DNA of 64,000 bases from Petunia secreta (Eukaryota; Streptophyta; Magnoliopsida; Solanales; Solanaceae), in the NCBI GenBank assembly GCA_029990175.1, contig JARKIP010000010.1:47114001-47178000 (forward strand), in the 5' to 3' direction. How positions within the stretch are numbered: position 1 is the stretch's first letter; every line of letters starts with the position of its first letter. Made by a program: the position numbers and the translations under genes. The notes under the pieces were generated by a model. It did no database searches. It had not been told where the DNA came from and was given only the letters and a program-made list of their open reading frames with translations. This document shows positions 21,704 to 31,968 of this stretch, in pieces.

Positions 21704-22114
21704 TGTTAGCATTCAATAATTTCAGGACCGTTGAACTTAATGATTTTCACATTCAAACACATAAATAGTAATTCAAGAAAACATACCCGAATTTGCCATA
21801 GCGTTCTCTTGACTTGAAGCGGAAGCCTTAATTCTTTGTTCTTGATAAAAGGTGATATCTCCCTCTTTCCTTTAACTTTAAGAAAACGTCTGATGGAAAA
21901 CATTATCAGTATTGGTAGAGAGAGGACCCTTTTAAAATAAGAAGAACACTTAATTTCATATTCCATCAATGTGAGGGAGTGGGTAGTTTTATAACCACCA
22001 AGGAGTGGGTAGTTTTAAAACCACAAAGTAACTTCCCATATTTAATTAGGATTTAGTAAATATTATTTAATTTATTTATTAAACCAAATATAAATAAGTG
22101 GGCCATAACTTACA
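21704..22114 (-). repeat. Copia 5' LTR
   Basis: 411 bp, plus-strand ends TGTTAGCATT and AACTTACA, perfect TGT...ACA termini. It is followed by the TGTTC target duplication. Confidence 0.9.
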
Positions 22115-22309
22115 TGTTCAGTAAACAACATCACAACTGTTATGTAATGGTGCCTTTTCAATTATAAGTTGCAATTATTATTACATTATGGAATATATTC
22201 TATAAATATATATCAACTTATAGGTGTTATGGAGTTTTATGTGAAGTTTCTATGTTGTCATTTTTAATTATTAGTCTATAATTTTCAATTAGTTTATAGT
22301 TATTAGTAT

Positions 22310-22625
22310 AGGACCCATATAAAAATACTTTAATTTTCAACTGCATAACAATATACCTCCAGCAAAAGTACTGGGGATTAATGTATGAATAAATATTATT
22401 AAATTTTTTGATTCTGGGATTAATTTATAATTATTAGTATATGATCCCCATATCAAAATGCTGTTATTTTTCATTTGCATAACATGATGGTCCAGCACAA
22501 GTACTGGGATTAGTTTACAATTATGAGTATAGGACCCCATATCAAAATGCTGTTATTTTCAGCTTCATAACAGTATGGCTCCAGCACAAGTACTGGGGGA
22601 CTAATGTATGTGAGAGCACCTTTTT
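22310..22625 (+). repeat. CCCAG/CTGGG-family motif array (upstream of B3-like gene 2)
   Basis: Three units of about 100 bp: a GGACCCCATATCAAAATGCTG block, a CATAACA block, then CCAGCACAAGTACTGGGA, which is a palindrome (CCAG...CTGG). The 67-codon minus-strand frame here is repeat translation. Confidence 0.7.
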
Positions 22626-22798
22626 ATATATGAATAAATATTATTAAATTTTGTGATAGTAATTTAAGTTACACAATCTTTTTTGCAATTGACAACGTAC
22701 AGAAACTGTAAAGACCATAGAAAATATAACTTTTTTGACTACATTTAATGTATTTTTGACAAAATACATATCCACTTAGCAGTTACTGACTTTTTGAC

Positions 22799-22807
22799 TA
22801 TAAATAA
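22799..22807 (+). promoter_or_regulatory. Promoter block of B3-like gene 2
   Basis: TATAAATAA, 91 bp upstream of the ATG. It is preceded by AACTTTTTTGACTACATTTA (about 22730), which is also found upstream of B3-like gene 3. Confidence 0.5.
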
Positions 22808-22897
22808 CCCGTTGCAGTTATAGCAAACTATAAAGTTTTTTGAGACTTCATCTCCACTTATAAACTGCATAGTTTTTTTTTTTTTAGAAAAGAAGAT

Positions 22898-23402
22898 ATG
22901 GTAGATGAAAACACTCGTGTGGAGGAACTAGGCAGTTTCGACAAGAAAATCACATCATCTTACTTTGATAGAGATGATTTTGTATGTTAAAAGAAATGAC
23001 CAAAGTATTTTTTATTTTTTTCATTTATTTTTCAGTGCTTTGTGATTTTTTTATTAACTGTGAAATATTATTCCTTTTAGATCTTTCCAAAAAGTTGGAA
23101 GCAGAGGCTACCAAATAAAAATGGAATGACATGCATAATGTGTGAAGATGATGATGAGGTATATGAGATGAACTTCAAAGTTGGGAAACACGCAAGGTTG
23201 TGTACTGGATGGACGGATATGATTAGTAAAAAAAGGCTTCGGGATGGGTAATATACTTCATTTTGATCACCTATGGCACGAGATGATCAACGGTATTCCA
23301 TCTATTATTTTTGAAGTTTCTGTCATAAACCATCAGGATGGTGAGGGAGAGGGTGATGATGATGAAGGAGCATCAACACAGAATCCAATTGTAATTGAAT
23401 AA
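22898..23402 (+). pseudogene. B3-domain-like gene 2 (one frameshift)
   Basis: Exon 1 (22898-22981) encodes 28 residues including FDKKITSSYFDRDDF and ends at GTATGT. Exon 2 starts after CCTTTTAG at 23081 with IFPKSWKQRLPNKNG, then EMNFKVGKHARLCTGWTDMI. This is a B3-like layout: F/IPKSW, a W/Y.M.F strand, L..GW. An A-run at about 23226 has seven A where six would keep the frame; beyond it GNILHFDHLW...IIFEVSV follows, then a D/E/G-rich tail, closing at TAA 23400-23402. Apart from this slip the gene is open. Predicted size is about 130 residues: a single B3 domain plus an acidic tail. Confidence 0.6.
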
Positions 23403-23619
23403 TTTTCTAGTAGTTTTAATATGTACTGTCTATGAGTACTCTATTTATTTGTGTTCTAATTAAAACTACAATGTTTATGTATTATATTTTTATCTAATTG
23501 TGTTTTATATATTTGCATCTCTTATCAAGTAACTGTAATGCTTGATAAATAACTTAAATAAGAAACAGAAATTCAATTCTATTACAAGTTTTGGAAGATC
23601 ATATTCCATGTGGGGTAGA

Positions 23620-24390
23620 AGTCCTGTGCACGAGGATTGTAGTTCTAGCCACATTACAAGTACTGAATTAGTTTACAATTTATGAGTATAGGACCCAAAT
23701 TTTTTAAAAATGTTGTTATTTTCAAATGCATAACACTATGGCTCCAACATAAGTACTGGGGACTAATGTATTTTTGATAGCAGTTTTTTTATATGAATAA
23801 ATATTATTATGAAAATGTTGGTCATATTACAAGTACTGGGGAAAAATACATATTACAAGTACTGGGATTACTTTACAATTATTAGTATAGGACCCCCAGA
23901 TCAAAATGCTGTTATTTTCAACTGCATAACACCATCGCTCCAGCTTTCAACTGCATAACACCATCGCTCCAAAACAAGTATTGGGATTAGTTTACAAATA
24001 TGAGTATAGGACCCCCAGATCAAAATGCTGTTGTTTTTCAGCTGCATAACATCATGGCCCCAGCACAAGTACTGGGACTAATGTATGTGATAACAATTTT
24101 TTATATATGTATAAATATTATTAATTTTTGTGATTATGAAAATTTTTCTCATATTCAAACTACAGACTTTTGAAAGTTAGAAAACAAAATATGTTGTGCA
24201 TTTTAAATATTGTAAAAGAGTTCTTATAGTAATTTAAATTACAGAATCTTCTAAGATTTTTTTATTGACTTGACTTGTCATGTAAAACGACAAAAAAATC
24301 TATCTACTTTTGTTCATGTATTGTCAACAATATAACAATGTGAAATAACGAGTCCCAGGATTTTATAGCAACAAAGTTACTAGACACAAA
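23620..24390 (+). repeat. CCCAG/CTGGG-family motif array (downstream of B3-like gene 2)
   Basis: Repeated blocks of GTATAGGACCCCCAGATCAA AATGCTGTTATTTTCA, CATAACACCATCGCTCCA and CAGCACAAGTACTGGGA, four to five units, the last degenerate (CCCAGGATTTTATAGC near 24354). The array fills the gap between B3-like gene 2 and coiled-coil gene 2. Confidence 0.7.
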
Positions 24391-24818
24391 TGCTGTGGAT
24401 TTGCAAAGTTAAAGTAGGGAATATTTTGTGGATTTCAATATATTTTTGGAACAGAGGTCTGTTGTAGTAATTTAAAGTACAGAATCTTTCCAGAATCTCT
24501 TTGATTTCTTTTTATGTTGTCAACTGTGTAATACTGTTACTTTAATACAGTTGAAAATCTCAGTTCAATCTTATCCTATACAGATACGACCTATAAAAAA
24601 AGTGATATCTTCTTTATTGAATTTTGTTCAATTTTCAGAGAAAGATGCAAGGAATCTTTACAGCTTTTTTTGAGTTACAATGTCAGCTAAATAGAATAAA
24701 TATTCTTTACAGGTTTTTTGTGTTTTTGTTTTCTATAAATTAGACAGTGGTGTTGTTTTTTGACTTGTACAAAACAAAACATTATTCCAAGGAAAAATAA
24801 CAAAGCATAGAATAAAAA

Positions 24819-25086
24819 ATGGCTTGCAATGATGAAGTAAGAAGACAACAATGGCGCCAGTTGAATAACAATGTTAGGAATTTGAAAAGTGATCTTGAGT
24901 TTTTGAAAACTGAGGTATCAGTCACAAAGAATAACTTTGAATGTGTTGTTTGAATTTTTTGTAGCTTTCAGAGAGAAAAACAATAAAGATATGGATCGAC
25001 TTTTTGACAAACTCATGGACATTGAATTGCAGAACTTTACAGATTCAACCTCTGGTTCTAGCTCTCGCGTTCCTAGTAATCATTAA
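24819..25086 (+). pseudogene. Small coiled-coil gene of the MULE (copy 2), one frameshift
   Basis: ATG at 24819 opens MACNDEVRRQQWRQLNNNVR then NLKSDLEFLKTEVSVTKNNF, a heptad-like helix, and meets TGA at 24951-24953. A 1-nt shift there would continue as REKNNKDMDRLFDKLMDIEL and a serine-rich end SGSSSRVPSNH closing at TAA 25084-25086. A TATAAAT lies at 24734-24740. The 3' flank has the same hairpin block as copies 1 and 3, which is the main reason for grouping them. Function unknown. Confidence 0.5.
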
Positions 25087-25176
25087 TGTTTTACTGTATT
25101 TTTTTTATGTGTTTCGCAGTGTTCTGTTTTTATGCTTCCATGTGAAGCAAGTGTAATTTATCTTTTCTTGTACTTG

Positions 25177-25209
25177 AGGATACTTTTGTTGTATTTTTAG
25201 AAGTATCCT
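25177..25209 (+). terminator. Conserved 3'-flank hairpin, copy 2
   Basis: AGGATACTTTT (25177-25187) pairs with AGAAGTATCCT (25199-25209), with one G-T pair. Flanking sequence matches copy 3 for over 100 bp. Confidence 0.5.
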
Positions 25210-25304
25210 TTTATATAATTTTTATGTTATTGTTAATGAAAATGGCTGTAACTTTTCATTTGTTTGTGTGTAAAATGCCGACTCTTAAATAATGTTTATG
25301 TATA

Positions 25305-25515
25305 GTCCCAGCAATATATGCCACAACATTTTTACACCAAGCTTCAGGATATTGTTATGGGGCTTTGGTTCAACGTAACACTAAGCCCCAGTATTTTTAT
25401 GCTGGGACAACATGAGTGATTTTGAAGTCCAGCTTTATAAGCCCCAACATTTAATGCTGGACAATACACAAAGTAATTCAAAATCCTGTTAAACAGTGTG
25501 ACCCATTGTAAACAC
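25305..25515 (+). repeat. Motif array, CCCAG(N10)CTGGG form
   Basis: It includes CCCCAGTATTTTTATGCTGG G, a clean palindrome, and repeated AGCTTTATAAGCCCCAACAT and TTCAACGTAACACTAAGCCC blocks. The same blocks recur at 26.64-26.85 kb and in the transposase leader at 38.65-39.2 kb, tying both halves of the element together across the gypsy insertion. Confidence 0.7.
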
Positions 25516-25599
25516 TGTGACTTATCAGAACTGATGACAAAATACACATTGTACCTTTTCAGAATTTCCAGAAGTGACTCTTACAAACAAATGCCAATG

Positions 25600-25609
25600 T
25601 ATATAAATT
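25600..25609 (+). promoter_or_regulatory. TATA box of coiled-coil gene 3
   Basis: TATATAAATT, 113 bp upstream of the chosen ATG. Confidence 0.45.
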
Positions 25610-25712
25610 CCCACCCATAAAACTGATAGACAGGAATCCAATCTGTCATTTTTGTTATTGAACAAAAAAAAAAAAGAAATTGTGTCAAATACTATCTGAT
25701 AAAAAAGTATCT

Positions 25713-26060
25713 ATGGAGAATGGCCACCGACCATCAAATGGCTACGGACCATCGAATGGCCACGGACCATTAAATGGAGGACAGGTTTTTCAGAATGGTC
25801 ATGGACCATCAACTCAAAGGCTTGTTACAAACTTGCCTTCAATACCAACAAAGCTTTATTGGCATTTTGACATTCTAAAGAATCAGGTGGAATCCTTGAA
25901 CGAATTCAGAAAGAAATGTGAAGAAGAGTTGTAGAATTTAAGGTACACGCAGCGACAATATTACGAAAAATTGATGGAATTGCTTATGGTAATGGCAGAT
26001 CCCCTGCAATTGCACGATGGAGGGCTAGGGGAGCCCGTATTTAGGAATTACGAAGAATAA
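25713..26060 (+). pseudogene. Small coiled-coil gene of the MULE (copy 3), one in-frame stop
   Basis: ATG at 25713 begins MENGHRPSNGYGPSNGHGPL, an Asn-Gly-His-Pro repeat like the start of copy 1. It continues with WHFDILKNQVESLNEFRKKC and then a TAG at 25932-25934. The same frame stays open for 41 more codons (YEKLMELLMVMADPLQLHDG) to TAA at 26058-26060, so the TAG is a point mutation inside a gene of about 115 residues. Same hairpin block downstream. The NGH-rich head may be flexible; no enzyme motif is seen. Confidence 0.5.
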
Positions 26061-26205
26061 ACAAGGTTTTAATTTGATATATTATTTATTGTTGTTCTTT
26101 CACATATTAGTAATTTTTTTACAATGATATCATGTATTCAAAAAGGCAAACATACAGTGTTAACATGTGTGTGAAGCAAGTGTAATTTATCTTTTCTTGT
26201 ACTTG

Positions 26206-26238
26206 AGGATACTTCTTTTGTGTTTTTAGAAGTATGCT
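26206..26238 (+). terminator. Conserved 3'-flank hairpin, copy 3
   Basis: AGGATACTTCT (26206-26216) faces AGAAGTATGCT (26228-26238), one mismatch in the stem. Confidence 0.45.
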
Positions 26239-26639
26239 TTTATGTAATTTCTATGTTACTGTTAATGAAAGTGGTTGTAAGTTTGCCTTTTGTGTTGTGT
26301 GTAAAATGTTGACTCTTAAATAATATTTATGTATAGTCCCAGCAATACATGACCCAGCATTTCTGATTAGAACTTCCTGCCCAAAACCCTTCTCTTCCAT
26401 AGCATGCCCGTTTAATTTGCATCGTCTAGACGAATTTTGAGTTCCTCTTTTCTTTTTTTCCCCCCTTAATATTTTGTCTGGTAGCAAATGGACCATTTGC
26501 ATTAGTAGGTAATTAAGGTGACAAGTAACAACTCTTCTGTTAATGTTATTGGGCGGCGTTTCGACAGTTTCAAATGTTATATTTTATTCTTTTACAAATT
26601 ATTCCCCATTATATGGGTGGTTAATTTAGCTTTATAAGC

Positions 26640-26855
26640 TAATATATAGTATAGCTACAGGATATTGTAATGGAACTTTGCTTCAACGTAATACTAAGCC
26701 CCAGTATTTTAATGCTTGACAACAGGGGGTGATTTTGAAGTGCAGCTTTATAAGCTAAAATATAGCATAGCTACAAGATATTGTAATGGGACTTTGCTTC
26801 AACGTAACGCTAATCCCCAGATTTTTATGCTGGAGCCAGTAGTTTGTAAATATAG
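26640..26855 (+). repeat. Motif array upstream of B3-like gene 3
   Basis: Two units of about 110 bp with AGCTTTATAAGCTAA, ATAGTATAGCTACAGGATAT or its variant, TTTGCTTCAACGTAA and CCCCAGTATTTTAATGCTTG. Same family as 25.3 and 38.7 kb. Confidence 0.7.
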
Positions 26856-27077
26856 AAGTTGTTCAAGCTTTTAAGAGTGTGTCAGCAAATATCTCGGGTA
26901 CCAGCATTTTACCAGGATAACATTGGCACACAAGAAGACCTCGAACTGGAAGAAACATAGGGAAGAACAAAGAAACACAACTTTTTTGACTACATTTATA
27001 GTGATATTTAATCTATTTTTGATTATACATATTCTCTTTGACCATAACAGTTGAACAAAAGTTAGTAACTCCTAGCC

Positions 27078-27086
27078 TATAAATAA
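27078..27086 (+). promoter_or_regulatory. Promoter block of B3-like gene 3
   Basis: TATAAATAA, preceded by AACTTTTTTGACTACATTTA (about 26983) and TTTGACCATAACAGTTGAAC (about 27039). Nearly the same blocks stand before B3-like genes 1 and 2. Confidence 0.5.
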
Positions 27087-27152
27087 GGTTTTGCAGTTGA
27101 AGTAAACAACAACTAGTTGGCGACTAATTTATTTTTTCATCAAAATAATAAT

Positions 27153-27689
27153 ATGGAGGACGATCGTTGGGAGGAACTAGGCGATTTCACTTTGCGAATA
27201 ACAAAATCATACTTCAAAAGAGATGATTTTGTATGTTAAAACAATTACCAAATTATTTTTTATATTTTTGTTCATCTAATTTTTCAATGTCTTTTTTGTA
27301 TTAACTGTGAAAGTTTATTTTTTCAGATCTTTCTAGAGAGTTAGAAACAGAAGCTGCCAAATGTCAATGGAAGTGCACTTTTACTTTGTGAAAATGATGA
27401 CACAGATTATGAAATGAAGTTCAAGGCTAGGAAGGGACATTCAAGGTTGTGTAATGGATGGAAGGAGATACTTTAGCGTAAAGGCTACATACTGGGTGAT
27501 ATTCTTCGGTTTAATTACGTTGTTCATGAGATTTACAACGGTGTTGCCACTATGGTTTTTGAAATTTCATTAGTAAACCGTCAGGATGGTCATGACCACA
27601 ACAATGATGATGATGATGATGATGATGACGATGATGGCAGCAGTGAAGAAGATGTAGGATCAGCCTAGAAGCCTATTGTAATTGAATAA
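27153..27689 (+). pseudogene. B3-domain-like gene 3 (three in-frame stops)
   Basis: Exon 1 (27153-27230) encodes MEDDRWEELGDFTLRITKSY then FKRDDF and ends at GTATGT. Exon 2 starts after TTTTTTCAG at 27327. It keeps a single frame to TAA 27687-27689 but has TAG where gene 2 has the Trp of PKSW, TAG after WKEIL, and TAG near the end. Between them the B3 pattern survives: YEMKFKARKGHSRLCNGWKE and GDILRFNYVV...MVFEIS. A run of more than a dozen Asp codons forms an acidic tail, stronger than in gene 2. It is the last plus-strand gene and converges on the transposase. Confidence 0.6.
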
Positions 27690-28216
27690 GTTTTAGTAGT
27701 TTTTATGTTTTTTTCAGTTAATGTGGGATGTTTGTTTGTCTTTTTATTTCATGTGTGTTTTTAAGCTTTGAGCAGTTGATGAATTATGAACAGTATTTTT
27801 TCGTATTATGAACGGTGTTTTTAAGTACTGTGTTTTTATTATTTAAGTAAGATAAAAATGTTTGTTGTTCAATAAGTAAAATAACTAGAAGATAGATAAA
27901 TCGAGACAACTATTTTGCACAGCAACAAATGAAAAGTGTATTTCTTATATATAATAATCCTTGTTAAAGAATACAGTGGAAGTAAAATTTTTTAAAAGAA
28001 AGTGCTCTATAAGTGAATTGTCCTTTTTTGACTTCAGATTTATTGCGACTGGATGAAAATAGAGAAGAATGGTCTTCTATCTAGTGACGACGGGATTCCT
28101 AACTGAAAAAAAATAAATTAACATAGCAGCTTTGGGTGTTGAACTGCAGTAAAATAGAATTTAAAAATGCAAATAGAGAGACATACTTATTATTTTTATT
28201 GGGAGTTATGTTTCTT
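27690..28216. other. Convergent intergenic gap
   Basis: AT-rich 3' flanks of B3-like gene 3 and the transposase. No further gene seen. ORF 28099-28287 on the minus strand is partly the transposase tail out of frame. Confidence 0.4.
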
Positions 28217-28339
28217 TTAATATGGTTGAAGTACTGGAGTGTGTCTGCAGGATGTCCTGTTGTGTCCACGCTTTCTAAATATCCCACATTGTTTCTCCTT
28301 TTGTCTTACATATTCTGCAGTGGAGACAAATCTTTTCTT

Positions 28340-29169
28340 TGATGCGGGGAATACTACCTCAAGGATGTTCACTAGAAGTCAAGCCAAGTTGATTCAAGAC
28401 ACTCATCTCCGCTTGGCTTGGAGGGACATAGAAGAAGGCTCCGAGAGCAACTTGAAGATCATGCTTTGGAGTGCCATGGATGGGGGATCACCCAGGCCAC
28501 TTGGAGAGGCATCCGGGGCACGTTTGGAAGCAATTCAAGAACCCTCAGGAACGGGCGGACCGCCTACTCAACTAGGCGGACTGCCTACTTTTTGTCAGCT
28601 CTCTGGACTTTCGGGCGCCTACTAAGTGGGCACCCTGCCTACCTGGCCGCCTACTTTCCACCTTCAACATTGGAACAACAAGGCGGAGCGCCTAGTGCAA
28701 AGGGGCGGACCGCCCAGTGTCCTGAAGCATTGCGGGATTTCTTGTTTTTATGCTATGCTTTGACTATTATAGCCCTACGTGGCCTTTATTATTTTAACCC
28801 ACTTTGGGGGTATTTTAGGGCTTTCAATATGTATAAGTGAAGTCTATAAATACTTCACTTAGCTTCATCAAACCTTAGCTTATCTTGAATATTGTTGAAT
28901 GATGAATAGAGTTGAACTCTTGTTTATGAAGAAATCCTTTTGGTTGGCTTGAATTTACTAGCGGATCCTAGTTGAGTATCGAACCGACACCCGATCATTC
29001 TACTTGCAAGTCCCGGGTGCGACTCGAGGGTGGTTGCATAGCGTAGGTCCTTCTTGACGCCGATACGAGGGTATCACGGAACGAGTTCTCCGTGGTTACC
29101 TTGTAGGGAGTTCGAGACGTGTCTCGCTCTCCTATCGTTCTTTTTGTCTTTTGATTTTGATCCTTATCA
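28340..29169 (+). repeat. Gypsy 5' LTR
   Basis: 830 bp, ends TGATGCGGGG and CCTTATCA (TGAT...ATCA). TATA box TATAAATAC at 28845-28853. It contains several copies of the GC-rich palindrome GGCGGACCGCC in an otherwise AT-rich region, and a 25-bp segment missing from the 3' LTR. Confidence 0.92.
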
Positions 29170-29172
29170 TCT

Positions 29173-29184
29173 TGGTATCAGAGC
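29173..29184 (+). other. Gypsy primer-binding site
   Basis: TGGTATCAGAGC, complementary to the initiator tRNA-Met 3' end, three bases after the 5' LTR. Confidence 0.9.
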
Positions 29185-30248
29185 AAGGCTCGGGTTTTGT
29201 TTCTAAAAATACCCGACCCTTGATTCTTTGTGCCTAGGTTAGTTTATACGTTAGGTTCTTGTTTGTTGTTGAAGAAAAAGAAGAAAAACACAAAAAAAAT
29301 AAAAAAAGTTGAAAAACACAAAAATATTTGATCATGGATTCTTAGATTGTTGGACCCGGTGTGTAATTGTTATTGGGGTTTGTTCCTTATAGGAAACCCG
29401 TTCTTTTGGTATCCTAAACACTAGATTTGAAGTTAAAATACAAGATTTGAAAATTTGAAACCCTTTGAAAATTTGAAAATTTGAAACCCTAAGCTTGAAG
29501 TTGATGAACATGGTGGATTGCTTGTTTTTTATTGGGGTTTGATAAAAGTTGTTGGGGTTTGATCTTTATGGTTGAAACAACATTGGGGTACCTTTGAATT
29601 GCTAAAACAACGTGAGGATTGTTGAATTTTTGGGTGCAAAACCAAGAAAAATCGAATTTGAACTATGCTAAAACTTGCAGTAGGCGGAGCGCCTAGTAGG
29701 GAGGCGGACCGCCCGTTTTTGGTTCAGTCTCTGGATCTTGGACTGCCTGATTTTCAGGCGGACCGCCCACTGTGCCTTATCTCAACCAGGCGGACCGCCC
29801 ACTCCAAGGAGGGCGGGCGCCTGTTTTGCTGAGTTGTGCTTTCGGGTAGTTTTTCGTAGGATCTCTTGTTTCTTTGATTGCATTGCATCTAGCTAGTACT
29901 TCTTTGAGTAATCTTACCTACTTGAATTGTGCTAGCCCTTCTAAGCTATTAGGAAACTCAAGCCTAGACCGGAGAGTAGAATTCGAAGAAGACTCGTAGC
30001 TTCTTTTGGCTCAAGTCCGCATTTAAAGAGCTTATCGTTCCAATAGAGTCATATCAACTCCACTCACCCCGGCATGCATTTGGCTTTTGAGTGAGTGATT
30101 AAGTTGAGGTTTGTTGTTCAACTTAGTGAAGCCTTGGATTCAAGCTAGAGTGAAATATCCACCACCACTAAACGAGTGAACCGAGTGAAACACTTGTGAG
30201 GGTGTGAGTGAGGTTATTTTGCTAACGTTTGTTTCTTTTGTAGGTACG

Positions 30249-31968
30249 ATGGTCAACGAAGGAGATGATTTCTCTAAGAATGCGCTTGCTACTATCCTTG
30301 CCAAATTTAATAGTATGAACTTGAGGATTGAAAGCCTTGAGAGGGTGACACCAAGTGCCCTAGTTTGAGCAAGGGACTTCCAATGTCCAATCAGAGAAAG
30401 GGACCCCGAGTGTCCAAGTTGAGAAAGGGGCCCCGAGTGCCCAAGTTGAAGCCGTTGAAGGCACAAGTAGTTCGACCTTTACCCCGAAACAAGTTGTTGA
30501 GTTGCTTAGTCGACAACAACGGGTAAGGGAGGATCGTGATCGAATTGACCAATTGTTGGGCAATACCCAACGAGGGACCATTCCTAACCTTATGGGCAAT
30601 CCCCAAAGGAATGCTCCACTTCCCGGACCAATTCGAAATGTTCAACCTCTTGAGAAGGTTGCACAAGCTCAAGAAGGGGAGGAGGATGATTATGGTGATG
30701 GTGGGTATGATGCTCACTATCAATTTAGGGGTCGGAATGTGGATAGTGGTAGAGGCCGAGATAGAGGGCCACCCAATGGGTATTTTGGAGGGAATTCTAG
30801 GAGGGATTTTGGTGGTTATGGAGATCACTTTGGAGGCCAACCAGAGCCTTACCAAGGGGGTCGTGACAACAACAATCTTAATAGTGTGAAGCTCACTATT
30901 CCTTCCTTCAAAGGAAGTAGTGACCCGATGGAGTATATTGATTGGAAGTTGTCTATGGAGCGGATATTTGACACCAATGATATGCCCGAAGTGAAGAAAC
31001 CCAAGTATGCAATATCTTCCTTTGAATCCTTTGCTTCTACTTGGTGGGAGTCGGTCAAGAGGAATAGAAGGAGGATGGGAATGGCTATCAATCTTACTTG
31101 GGAAGAGTTGATCCGTGTGATGGATGAGAAGTACTTGACTAACCAATACCGAGTGGACCAACAAAAGCGTCTCTATGAGTTGAAGCAAGGTTACAAGTCA
31201 GTTGGGGAGTATTTCAATGAATTTGAACAAGTCCGGATGAACCTAGACTTTGATGAAGAAGATAATGAAACGGCCATGATTCGATTTAAAGGAGGCTTGA
31301 ACCGAGACATAGCTTCACAATTGAAGTTTCACAAGTACAATGATCACTACAAGCTTTCTGAAGATGCGGTTGAAGCCGAGAAATGGATCAAAGAGGAGAA
31401 ATCCCTTCGCTACAAGAGTAGTACTACTACTCCTATGAACAAGCCAAAGGAGTGGAAGACTCCTACTACCAATGCAAAGTTCCCAAATGCAAGTGGTGCA
31501 AGTGCTAGCAAGGATGTGAAGAAGCCTTATGAGAAGTCTACACAACATGTGGGAGGTAACTCTAAAACTCACTTGAGTAATCCTATCTCTACTTATACTC
31601 AATGCTATAAGTGTAAGGGTTATGGACATATCTCCAAAGATTTCCCTACCCGAAAAACTATGGTTCTTGTGCGGAACTTGGTGTATGAACAAGATAGTGA
31701 ACCCGATGATGAAGAGGGAGTAGAGGGTGATGAGGAGGTTGATGATGAGGAGGATGCAATGGAGGATGATGATGATGCCCATGCCTTCCTTGTTGTGAGG
31801 AGGAGTTTAGGTGCCTTGTTTGTGGAGGATAGTGAGACTTTGCAAAGAGAGAACCTTTTCTATTCTAAATGCCGAGTCATGGGTCTTATTTGTTCCATGA
31901 TTATTGACTCGGGAAGTTGTGCCAATGTCATTAGCCAAACATTAGTTTCCCAATTGAAGATACCTTGA
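30249..31968 (+). pseudogene. Gypsy gag and protease
   Basis: ATG at 30249 (MVNEGDDFSKNALATILAKF). A one-base insertion near 30363 shifts the frame, after which gag continues to 31968: MEYIDWKLSMERIF and WESVKRNRRRMGMAINLTWE are the retrotransposon gag capsid core, followed by a zinc knuckle CYKCKGYGHISKDF in which the last Cys is Phe, an acidic linker, and the protease active site MIIDSGSCANVIS. Just after the protease start the frame is lost (KIP then stop) and resumes at 31965 in another frame (KHPNPYRLQWLSEFGE), where the flap region LLFGRPW is seen. Confidence 0.88.

Larger units (their letters stand above)
18755..22114 (-). mobile_element. Ty1/copia retrotransposon, internally deleted, nested in the MULE
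   Basis: Two 411-bp LTRs (18755-19165, 21704-22114) are flanked by a perfect 5-bp target duplication TGTTC (18750-18754, 22115-22119). The element reads on the minus strand: 5' LTR on the right, primer site, gag, protease, start of the integrase region, then directly into the 3' LTR. Integrase core, reverse transcriptase and RNase H are absent. I count about 17 LTR differences by eye (about 4%), giving an age of order a million years. Deletion derivatives that keep LTRs, primer site and gag can be mobilised in trans by full-length relatives. Confidence 0.9.

Noticed and set aside
30391..31782. Minus-strand frames of 265 and 155 codons opposite the gypsy gag
   Set aside because: Antisense shadows; hydrophobic low-complexity composition, no motif.
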